From: Areca catechu
Lineage: Eukaryota > Streptophyta > Magnoliopsida > Arecales > Arecaceae
Length of the DNA: 64,000 nt
Direction: 5' to 3'
Assembly: GCA_021397845.1 (NCBI GenBank)
Contig: CM038044.1
Coordinates: forward strand, 103,600,942-103,664,941
This document shows positions 55,007 through 64,000 of this stretch, piece after piece (the first letter of the stretch is position 1; the number at the start of each line of letters is the position of its first letter). The notes beneath the pieces were generated by a model. The model saw only the letters and a program-made list of their open reading frames with translations, was not told the origin of the DNA and ran no database searches. The translations under genes were made by a program, and so were the position numbers.

Positions 55007-55794
55007 TCTTCCAAAAATAGCTACTGAACCTAACATCACTATCTGACATAATAGATTTGGATAATCCATGCAGCCTAACCACTTCATCTAGAAAAAGCTT
55101 AGCCACTCTCGAAGCATTGTAAGTCTGAGAACAAGGTATGAAGTATGCCATCTTAGAGAATCGATCAACCACAACATAGATAGAATTATATTTTTTTATG
55201 GTCTTTGGTAATCCTAATACAAAGTACACACTAAGATCCTGCCATGGGCAATCAGGGACTGGTAGAGGAGTGTATAGGCTAGTGTTCTGCTTTTGTTGTT
55301 TGGCAATGGAACATGTTCAACATCGGGCCACAACTTGGGCTACATTCCTTTTGAGGCCAAGCCAAAAGAATTGGTCTTTTACAGCTAATATGTTATTGTT
55401 TCCACCAAAATGGCCAGCTAAGCCTCCAGCATGGATTTTCCAAATTAAGAATTCTTTAAGCCTCCAGCATAGATTTTCCAAATTAAGAATTCTTTAAGGG
55501 AGGTTCGAGGGATGCACAACCTATCTCCTTTGAAAAGGAATTCATCATGAAGGGTGTAGTCATTATACAAACTAGATGGTCCTTGATGCATAGATGGAGA
55601 AATTTTGCTAAAGTCAAGACAATTCTCATATTCCTCCTTTAGTCTCTTAAATCCTATGACTTAAGTGCTCACAAAAATCAAAAGCATTGTTCGATGGCTA
55701 AGAGCATCAACAACTCAGTTTTCAATGCCAGCATGGTGTTTCAACACAAAAGTGTATGCCTGAAGATAATCTACCCACTTCCGTGCCTAGGGTT
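55007..55794 (-). pseudogene. Gypsy2 RNase H end and integrase N-terminal half
   Basis: From 55794 down: RKWVDYLQAYTFVLKHHAG and VVDALSHR (RNase H end), then a linker, IHAGGLAGHFGGN (integrase zinc His region), the RC-TC pair with a stop between, LYTPLPVPDCPWQDLS, and the core YVVVDRFSKMAYFIPCS and IMSDSDVRFSSYFWKTL. Both catalytic Asp residues are kept. A 38-base tandem duplication (55423-55498) disrupts the zinc region. Copia3 cuts it at 55795 with GGGTT (55790-55794) as the left target copy. Confidence 0.85.
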
Positions 55795-58195
55795 TGAAAG
55801 AAAAGTGCCCTAAAAGCCAATCATTGTAAGGGCACTTTTATAATCTTCCAACTCTTGTATGACATTATATTAATAAAGGTATTTATTTTCATCATATACT
55901 ATTGTGTCTTATTTATGGATTATGATAAACCCCATAGATTAGGGTAATGGAATTAGGGTTATGTAAAGATCAAAATAGTGAGATCTAAGTTCCTATAAAC
56001 CCTAATCAAAATGTTCCTAGTCAATGGACCATTGATTCGGGGATCGATGAATTTGGTAAGACTAGCTTATCCTATGTATGCTTAGTTAATGAGGATGGTT
56101 GGTCTCACAACCATTTATGTAGAGACACTAATACAAGAATAAGGGTGCTCATTAGGATATGAGTACATTGAACTAATTCGCACCGGGACTATCTTATGAA
56201 AATCTTATTGCTTGTCAAAAGATAGGTCTCAGAGTAGGAGTTGTGCATATGATCTTTAGACTTGAGGTCATCATGGTTCCTTGTGCACACTAAGCCATAT
56301 TTTTTGTTCATACTCATTCATGACATTGAGTCATGTACGGGATGTTCTGGGTATGGTGGAAGGTGTATGAAGGATGTGAGTGGACTAACAAGGAATTATC
56401 ATTCCTGGTAAAAGGAATTGTTATCCTATGTAATCTCTTCAATGAGTGACTGAAGGAGCCTTTGATCAAAGTAGGATGAGATTAGAAGTGATTTATAATA
56501 AGTCATCAGTTGAGTCCTCATGATCGAGCTGAGATTTGATATGACTAAGTGTTAGGGTTTGACATGTATCCATACTTATCACTTAATTGGGATAATGGGA
56601 GATCGAAAGATTGAATTGCACAGTAACTTTCTATTGAAGGGTAATTTGGTACTTTCTATCAAATTCCATATTTTCTAGGTAGGCATGACACGTTACTAGA
56701 CATCAATCTTGTCTTGTAGGTTTTCATGAACCAATTGGGTTGGTTTCATGAGTAAATTCGATGGATAATTCGAATTGGACAATTAGGTGAGCCAATTTGA
56801 CCTAATTAGGTTAATCGGGTTCGATTGGCTCGAATCAGCTCAAACCTAAACCTACTGCTAGCTAAATATGGAATCCAAAGGGTCACACACATTAGGGAGT
56901 TAGCCAAGGAAGTCATACATGGTTTAATTAGGGTCATGTCATCCTAATTGGTTAGCTAGATTACGCACTAGCATGTGTAGGCTAACTCAATTCCTAACCC
57001 AATTGATTTGGATCTAGTTGCTTGTTAATTGGACTAACCTAATTGAGAGAAACCTACATTACGTTGAGTCCTAATTGGGGAAGCCTAAACTAGGCTTTAT
57101 CTGGTTTTTATTTGGACGTTAACTCGATTTATTGAAGATTCCTGGGTGCTTGGGACTCTTGGCGCCTCTTGGCGCGCGCGGGAGAAAAGAGTGCGCGCAG
57201 AAGGACTGAGAGTCCTTCTACAGATGAAACTCTGGGAGTTTCTTATCTAGGATGCCTCTTCAAATAGTCTCCATGCCCTTTTGGTTTTGGTTGACCTGTC
57301 AAAGGGGACAAAGGGACAGCATGAAGTTAGAAGAAGTCAGCGCGTGCAGATGAAGAGTCGCGTCTCTTCATCTATACACGATTCTGAGGCAGAGTCCTTC
57401 TACTCTTAGGATTCCTCTTTTGGAGTTTCAAGACAAGAAAAGATGCCTCCTTTCCCTTGAGTTCGGTACATGCCATGTGGCATGAGGAGAGATCATCTAG
57501 AGAACTCAGATAAGACTCCTGAGTCCTGAAGAGTCCCATTAGATATGAAGAGACATATCTGATAAGAAATTTTGGGATGCTTTTCACGCCCCTTAAATTC
57601 TTATTTAAGGGTGTATGGTGAAATGAGAGGTTGTTGTTCGGTCTTCCAGAATAGGAGTCCAATTTCATCGAGTGTTCTATTTGAGTGTCTCTCTATCTCT
57701 CCCTCCCTCCTTCTTTCTTTAAGACAAGACTTGTCTTGTTGAGACAAAGTCTTTTCTACTAGGACAAGGCTTTGTTTTAGGACATAAGCCTAAGAGGTCC
57801 TAGAGGAGGGTTGTCCTAAAACCAAGAGTACTTTAGGAGAGTGTTCATAGTGCTCTACAGTGGGACAGGGTGTCCTACAGTGGTGAAAAATTCAAAGGCT
57901 ACAGAAAGAGTCCTACTCTAGCAAGCAACTTCAAGAAGGAGTTCTTCCTTAGTTCAATTCTCGTGTGGATCACCGTTGGAGGGCTTACACTTGTGAGTCT
58001 TGTGGAAAGAAGTGGAAAACAGCATTTCAGGTATGTTTCTTGTACTTCATTTATGATTCATTAGTTGATATTGTCTAAGGGGATCCGGCAATTAGGGTTT
58101 CTTCTAGCTAGTTAAGGTTTTCATGCTATAATTTTTGTTTTTAAATTCACTTCCGCATGTAGCATGATGACCTTGGCTCCCTAGAAATCCCATCA
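55795..58195 (+). repeat. 5' LTR of copia3
   Basis: 2401 bp, TGAAAGAAAAGTGCCC...AATCCCATCA. It contains CG-rich GGCGCGCGCG (near 57171), a perfect 10-bp-arm hairpin AGATGAAGAG/CTCTTCATCT (57348-57373) and a TATTTAAG box (57602-57609). Confidence 0.93.
57602..57609 (+). promoter_or_regulatory. TATA-like box of copia3 LTR
   Basis: TATTTAAG, in the same relative place as TATAAAAG in the solo LTR (17515-17522). The start site is not visible. Confidence 0.5.
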
Positions 58196-58196
58196 G

Positions 58197-58210
58197 TGGT
58201 ATCAGAGCCA
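58197..58210 (+). other. Primer binding site of copia3
   Basis: TGGTATCAGAGCCA, one base after the LTR, for initiator Met tRNA. Confidence 0.95.
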
Positions 58211-58262
58211 CCCTTAGTACATTCAATTATGTATCTTTTTAAAGTTCATGAACATCCACATT

Positions 58263-58388
58263 CAAGTCGACCCGAACCTTATTCGAGTTGACCTGAGCCT
58301 TATTCGAGTCGACCCGAAAAGAGACCGAGTCGACCCGAACCCTATTCGAGTCGACCCAACTAGAAACCGAGTCGACCCAAAACCTATC
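58263..58388. repeat. 21-bp tandem repeat in copia3 leader (6 units)
   Basis: Six consecutive 21-base units on CGAGTCGACCCGAACCCTATT, with no spacer. Five of six keep GTCGAC (one has GTTGAC). They begin about 50 bases after the primer site. Confidence 0.92.
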
Positions 58389-59151
58389 AAGTGAACTCTT
58401 CCAGAATTATGTTTGTATGCATATTAGAATTAATATGTTTGGTTTCTTTTTATCATGAAAATAACATGTTTTTGTTATGATATGATATTATACATATTAT
58501 TGATCAAATGCATCGTTATAATAAGTTTTATCCTAATAACTGCTTTGGATTGGGTTAGTCATCATGGCTGTCAAGTCATAGGAGCCTAGTAGGGTTTAAA
58601 GGCCCTCTCCTCCCATTCAATGAGTCTCCTACGGCATATAGGGGTGCTACTGTGGCCATATCCCATGAAAAAGTGAGGTGAACGGGGTATTGAAATATCA
58701 TGCTATGATATGATTGCTATGTAATCATGCAATGTTATGCATATGCTGGATCGATATGCTTTATGTTTATACTTGTTGTTATGAACATTATTGATATGAT
58801 AATTTAGGATGTGTTTGAGACCATCAAAGCTCTCATTAAAAATCATATTTAGTCATAGTATAAACTTAATCATGATGCAAAACTAATTAGGATTATGATC
58901 AGCCAGTTAGTGTCTAGGCAAGTGGTTCTAGGAAGGTAAAGGGATTGAGGTTTTTTAATTGGTTCTGTTGTTTGACCTGGCCAATTCAATTAGTATCTAA
59001 GGAAAGCAATGGGGGGACCCCCTCACCCCTTCCACTTACCTGGCCAATTTGGTCACATCTAAAACCTTAATTTAGGAATGCTAATTGATTAAGAATACTA
59101 TAATTTGCCTTCCTTCATGCTAAGCAAAATTTATGTCAACACGATAGTAGG

Positions 59152-59451
59152 TTTGTTGTGTACACACAAGGCCTACTTTAGGGTTTGATATGAAATTTGT
59201 CTTGGTGTCCTAGGTGCTTTATAGCATGATTGGAATTGTTGCTTTGTTGTGTACATACAAGGGCCACATTATTCAATCATGGCTATATAGAAATGAAGGG
59301 TCTGACTAAATTAAGATATTATGGTTTGTTGTGTACACACAAGGCCATAAGTATCTTAGAGGCAAGTTTAATAGTTGAGAATTGCATAGATTGCAATTGG
59401 AAAGGAAGTCCTACCTTTGAACTCATGAGTGTTTGTTGTGTACACACAAGG
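59152..59451. repeat. Four dispersed TGTGTACACA dyad repeats in copia3 leader
   Basis: TTTGTTGTGTACACACAAGG at 59152-59171, 59325-59344 and 59432-59451, and a variant (GTACATAC) at 59243-59262. Start-to-start spacing is 91, 82 and 107. The core TGTGTACACA is a perfect 10-bp palindrome. 58389-59151 otherwise has nothing recognised. Confidence 0.9.
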
Positions 59452-59646
59452 CATTCATGAGGAATTAGGATCTCAACCCCACTAAAGAAACCAGTAAGGT
59501 TTCTTGCTTACCATAGATTGAGGATTTTGGTATTCAAAAAAATAGTGGGAGACATAATTAGATATAAAAGTCCTTATCTAATTATAAATGTCATCTTGGG
59601 TGGTCTGTTGATATTGTTCTTTAATTATATGTAGGATATTTACATA

Positions 59647-60680
59647 ATGGCTTCAAATTTATCACTACGGGGCATTTTAGATGCCAACAAGTTAACTAGT
59701 CTCAATTATATGGACTGGCTAAGGAACCTAAGGATTGTACTAACTCAGGAGAAGCTTTCCTATATTCTGGATTCTCTGGATCCTAAGATGGTCATAGAGG
59801 ATGCTTCAAAGGAGGAAATTGCCACACACAGATGTGGCAAAATGACAGAACTACTGTCAAGTGCATCATGTTGGCCTCGATGAGCAACGAGCTCCAGAGG
59901 CAACATGAAGGTATGGAACCTCAGTCCATATTGCTCAATTTAAAGGAGCTTTATGGAGAGCAAAGTAGGGTTACTTGATACAAAATATCGAAGCAGTTGT
60001 TCCATGCACGAATAAGTGAGGGTTCATCTGTACAAACCCACATATTGAAAATGATTGACTTAATCACCCGATTACGTCAATTAGGGTTTGTCATGGATGG
60101 TGAACTTAATCAAGACTTGATCCTGCAGTCACTCCTAGATTCCTTCTCTCAGTTTGTTCTTAATTACTATATGAACAAACTAAATACTTCATTGCTAGAG
60201 CTGCTTAATATGCTTAAGACAGTAGAGAGCCATTCAAAAGGAGATAAGGCTCATCTTCTTCTAGCTGATGGAAGAAAGAAACAGGCAAAGAAGAAGGGTT
60301 TGAAAAGAAAATTCAACCCTAAGAAGAGCTTCCAGAATAAGAAGAAAGCTAAGAAGGCTGATAAAGCTTGTTTCCATTGTGGCAAGCAAGGGCACTGGAA
60401 GAAAAATAGCAAGATATATCTTGCAAGTGTGAAGCAAGATGCAAGTGGAGCATTTAAAGATTTGTATATGATACAAACAAATTTATCATTGAGTTCTTCA
60501 AATTCTAATTCAAGGGTATTGGATACCGCATGTGGATCTCATATATGCAATTCATTGCAGGGACTCCACCAAATTAGGAATTTGAAGAAAGGTGACTTCA
60601 AGCTATATAGGGCAAGTGGTGAGGCCATTTATGCTGAAGCTGTGGGCACCTGTATCTTATTATTACTTTGGGTAATATAT
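59647..60680 (+). pseudogene. Copia3 gag and protease start
   Basis: ATG at 59647 (MASNLSLRGILDANKL, MDWLRNLRIVLTQEKLSYIL). The frame shifts near 59840-59990. The frame 59997-60683 continues gag, then a Lys-rich linker and the knuckle CFHCGKQGHWKKNS, where the fourth zinc ligand Cys is Ser. The protease box reads VLDTACGSHICNSL, with DTA for the usual DTG. A shift near 60670 joins the next frame. The gene is unlikely to give working particles. Confidence 0.88.
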
Positions 60681-61911
60681 TAAAGTTAGAAGAATGTTAC
60701 TACATATCCAATATTGTAAGAAATATTATTTCTATACCCTTGTTATTACAACAAGGATATGAAATAAATGTAAAGAGCAGTGGCTACTTTATTCTTCAAA
60801 ATAATAAAATATTTGGGCATGGTTGTTTCATTAATGGTCTTCATACTTTGGAACTCAATAATGAAATACTTCTTATTAATGATAAGAAGAGAAAGAGAGA
60901 TAATGTCAATGTCACATATCTCTGGTATTGCCGGTTATGTCATATTAGTGAGTCAAGGATAAACATATTAGTCAAAGATAATTACTTTGACCCTTATGAT
61001 TTCCAATCATTAGAAACTTGTGAGTCTTACCTCAAAGGAAAAATGACCAAGTCTCCATTCACTAGACATGGAGATAAGGTAATTGAGTTACTAGGTCTTG
61101 TGCATACTGATGTATGTGGACCTATGACAACTCAAGCCAGAGGTGGATATTCTTACTTCATCACTTTTATTGATCATTTATCAAGGTTTGGTCATGTGTA
61201 TCTTATGAAACACAAGTCTGAAGCTTTTGATAAGTTTAAAGAATATCAAAGTATGGTTAGAAAACAAACTGGACATAGTATTAAAGCTCTTCGTTCTGAT
61301 CAAGAAGGTGAATACTTGTCTAGTGAGTTTCTAAACCATCTTAAAGACAAAGACATAATCTCTGAATGGACTCCTCCTTATATACCCTAGTTAAATGGTG
61401 TGGCAGAAAGAAGAAATCACACCTTGTTAGACATTGTGAGATCCATGATGAGCTTCATAGATCTTTCCATTTCCTTCTGGGGACATGCCCTGGAAATTGC
61501 TGCACATATTTTGAACAGGGTTCCATTTAAGTCAGTAAGTAGCACTCTATATGAGTTATGGAATGGCAAAAGACCAAGGTACTTAAAGATTTAGGATTTC
61601 CATACTTATGTCAAAAATAACTTTGGACATAAGTTAAGTGCAAGGACTGACAAGTATAGGATTGTTGGTTATCCTAAAGAAGGTTTTGGTTGCCACTTTT
61701 ATAATGCTACTAAGCAAAAGATTTTGTCAGTAGGCATGCTACATTCTTGGAGCAAGAATTTATCCAAGAAAGAAGTAATGATTCTTCACTTGAGTTATGT
61801 GAAGAATAGAACCAACAACCTAGTGAGTCTTCAAATGAAATTCTTCAACCAGAAGTTCTTGTAGATCAAGAATAGCCACTATACACACCTCCTCTCCGAA
61901 GGTCAGAGAGG
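60668..61911 (+). pseudogene. Copia3 integrase
   Basis: The frame 60668-61390 holds the protease end, then LWYCRLCHISESRI (first zinc His is Tyr, and G to C before the second) and CESYLKGKM (second Cys lost). The core has Asp in HTDVCGP and Asp in LRSDQEGEYLS. A TAG at 61388-61390 follows PPYIP. In the same frame NGVAERRNHTLLDIV (catalytic Glu) continues to 61594. Beyond that come the tail GYPKEGFGCHFYN and scattered stops. Confidence 0.88.
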
Positions 61912-63541
61912 GTGTGGGGAGCACCTCTAAGATATGGCTTTGTCATCGGGGATGACAATGAAGCCAATATCATTCAGGATGATGATCCTATGACCTATTC
62001 GGAAGCTGTCAAGAGAAAAGACTCCGACAAATGGCTAAGTGCCATGAAATCTAAAATGGATTCCATGTATTCTAATCAGATTTGGACCTTGGTAGATCCA
62101 CCTGATGGAATTAACCTAATAGGGTATAAATCGGTCTTCAAGAAGAAGATAAGAGCAGATGGTCAAGTAGAAACCTACAAAGCCAGGCTGGTAGCAAAAG
62201 ATTTTTGACAAAAACATGGCATTGACTATGATGAAATCTTTTCTCCAGTAGCCATGCTCAAATCCATTCAAATTTTGCTTGCTATAGCAGCATACCATAA
62301 TTATGAAATATGGCAAATGGAAGTCAAGACTTCTTTTCTCAATGGAAACCTTGAGGAAGAAGTCTATATGACATAGCCAGAGGGTTTTGTCTCAAATAGG
62401 AGACCAAACTAGGTATGCAAGTTAAAGAAGTCTATTTATAGACTAAAGCAAGCGTCAAGGAGTTGGAACATCCATTTTGATGAAACAATCAAGAGTTTTG
62501 GTTTTGTCAAAAATGAGGATGAACCATGTGTGTATAAGAAGACAAGTGGGAGTGCACTTGTTTTCTTGATCTTTTATGTTGATGACATACTGATTTGGGA
62601 GAAGCATCCTATATACAAGGTATAAGGATATATATACTGATATCCCAATGTTACAATTGGTTAAAACTTGGCTATCATCAAAGTTTTCCATGAAAGATTT
62701 GGGAGAAGCATCCTATATACAAGGTATAAGGATCTATAGAGATAGATCTAAAAGGATGCTAGGCTTATCCCAGTCTAGGTACATAGACTTAGTGTTGAAG
62801 AGATTCAACATGGATGCAAGTAAGAAAGGTTACTTGCCTATAAGTCAAGGCATACATCTCTTTAAGAAAATGTCTCCTAAGACATCAGAAGAAAGAGAGA
62901 GGATGGCTATAATTCCTTATGCTTCGGCTGTAGGATCAATTATGTATGTTATGCTATGTACCAGACCTGATGTTGTTTATGCCTTGGGCATAGTGAGCAG
63001 GTTTCAGGAAGATCCAGGAGAGGATCATTGGAAAGCTGTGAAAAATATTCTTACGTACCTGAGAAGGACTAAAGATATTTTTCTAGTATATGGAGGATAT
63101 GAATTGAAACTAGAAGGCTATACAGATTCTAATTTATAATCAGATCTAGATTATAGCATATCAACATCAGGGTATGTCTTCACCCTGAATGGTGGTGCAG
63201 TGAGTTGGAAGAGCACAAAGCAGCCAACAGTAGCTGACTCAGTCACTGAGGCAGAATATATAGCTGCGAGTGAAGCCACGAAGGAAGCTGTCTGGATGAA
63301 GAAATTCATCATGAAATTGGGCATGGTTCCTGAAATACAACAGCTAGTGCCACTATACTGTGATAACATTGGAGCTGTTGCACAAGCAAAGGAACCAAGG
63401 TCTCACCATAAGTCCAAGCACATTCTAAGACGGTTCCACCTCGTTCGAGAGATAATAGAAAGACAAGATGTTATCATCGATCGAGTTGATACAAAGAACA
63501 ATATAGCAAACCCATTTACTAAAGCATTACCCAAGCAGTAG
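61912..63541 (+). pseudogene. Copia3 reverse transcriptase and RNase H
   Basis: RT: WLSAMKSKMDSMYSNQIWTL, YKARLVAKDF-stop, IWQMEVKTSFLNGNLEEEVY, YRLKQASRSWN, FYVDDIL. A 47-base insertion after YVDDIL (62592-62640) shifts the frame. 62648-63139 continues with MKDLGEASYIQGIRIYRDRS, YASAVGSIMYVMLCTRPDVV and GYTDSNL-stop. RNase H (63200-63541) has TEAEYIAASEA, CDNIGAVAQAKEPRSHHKSK and NIANPFTKALPKQ. The YVDD box itself is kept. Confidence 0.9.
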
Positions 63542-63591
63542 TTAGATCGCCACTTAGATAGTATGGGTATAAAGTATAAGGACGATTAGCT

Positions 63592-63609
63592 TTAGTGCAA
63601 GTGGGAGAT
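63592..63609 (+). other. Polypurine tract of copia3
   Basis: TTAGTGCAAGTGGGAGAT directly before the 3' LTR (from 63592), with the same GTGGGAG core as copia2. Confidence 0.85.
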
Positions 63610-64000
63610 TGAAAGAAAAGTATCCTAAAAGCCAATCATTGTAAGGGCATTTTTGTAATCTTTCAACTCTTGTATGATATTATATTAATAAAGATATTTA
63701 TTTGCATCATATACTGCTGTGTCTTATCTATGGATTATGATGAATCCCATAGATTAGGGCAATGGAATTAGGGTTATGATAAAGATCATAATAGTGAGAC
63801 CTAAGTTCCTATAAACCCTAATCAAAATGTTCCTAGTCAATGGACCATCGATTCGGGGATCGATGAATCCGGTAAGACTAGCTTATCCTATGTATGCTCA
63901 GTTAATGAGGATGGTTGGTCTCACAACCATTTGTGTAGAGACACTAATACAAGGATAAGGGTGCTCATCAATGTATGAGTACACTGAACTGATCCGCACC
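63610..64000 (+). repeat. 3' LTR of copia3 (first 391 bp)
   Basis: Starts TGAAAGAAAAGTATCCTAAAA, matching 55795 on, and continues past the window end. It shares CCCATAGATTAGGG and GATCGATGAAT segments. Confidence 0.95.

Larger units (their letters stand above)
41473..55794 (-). mobile_element. Gypsy2: Ty3/gypsy chromovirus, interrupted three times
   Basis: The 3' LTR is at 41473-42049 plus 52185-52899. On the minus strand before it come chromodomain and integrase (52900-53804 and 55007-55500) and the end of RNase H (to 55794). Copia2 sits in its LTR, a solo LTR of its own family in its integrase, and copia3 in its RNase H. The rest lies beyond the window. LTR ends (TGGTGCGGACACC and CCGCATCA on the minus strand) resemble gypsy1. 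Confidence 0.85.
55795..64000 (+). mobile_element. Copia3: Ty1/copia element, 3' LTR runs off the window
   Basis: LTR 55795-58195, Met-tRNA primer site, long repeat-bearing leader, gag, protease, integrase, RT, RNase H, polypurine tract, then 391 bases of 3' LTR. It is related to copia2 at protein level (for example RKARLVAK and QASRSWN motifs) but has a different LTR, the same LTR family as the solo LTR at 15798. Coding is broken in several places. Confidence 0.92.

Overview
The window is a nested pile of transposable elements from a plant nuclear genome. I find no cellular gene in it. Every coding stretch I can identify belongs to an LTR retrotransposon (Ty1/copia or Ty3/gypsy) or to a CACTA (En/Spm) DNA transposon. 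Methionine-tRNA primer sites, SIRE/Maximus-type copia elements, chromodomain gypsy elements and a TNP2/DUF4218/DUF4216 transposon point to an angiosperm. The species cannot be read from the sequence. I found no tRNA, rRNA, CRISPR or operon-like structure.

Left part, 1-18968. A degraded SIRE copy (SIRE-B, minus, 12238-18968) was entered by a chromovirus (gypsy1, minus, up to 12237). That element was then entered inside its 3' LTR by a younger SIRE copy (SIRE-A, minus, 1-6513). SIRE-B's LTR also carries a solo copia LTR (15798-18193) with a perfect 5-bp target duplication.

Middle part, 18969-36726. A decayed CACTA transposon on the plus strand has recognisable transposase-associated, TNP2/DUF4218 and DUF4216 regions. 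Its right terminus is at 36726. It is split by a SIRE element with both LTRs (SIRE-C, plus, 24161-35162). SIRE-C carries gag, protease, integrase, reverse transcriptase and RNase H, all broken by stops or frameshifts. It also carries a long open downstream ORF (31677-33155) of the putative plant transposon protein type.

Right part, 36727-64000. Gag remnants of two non-chromodomain gypsy elements (minus at 37153-38372, plus at 41023-41472) are followed by a second chromovirus (gypsy2, minus, from 41473). Gypsy2 was hit three times: by a copia element with both LTRs (copia2, minus, 42050-52184) in its LTR, by a solo LTR of its own family (53810-55001) in its integrase, and by another copia element (copia3, plus, 55795 to the window end) in its RNase H.

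The most unusual signals are repeats and ORFs inside these elements. SIRE copies carry arrays of a 16-bp perfect dyad (CAAGTGTCGACACTTG) at a period near 21 bp, upstream of a TATA-like box and again after pol. The unrelated copia3 has an exact 21-bp tandem array with the same GTCGAC core, plus a second dyad repeat family in its leader. A single in-frame TGA separates gag from pol at the same place in all three SIRE copies. SIRE-C's downstream ORF has a coiled coil and an acidic run but no membrane segment.
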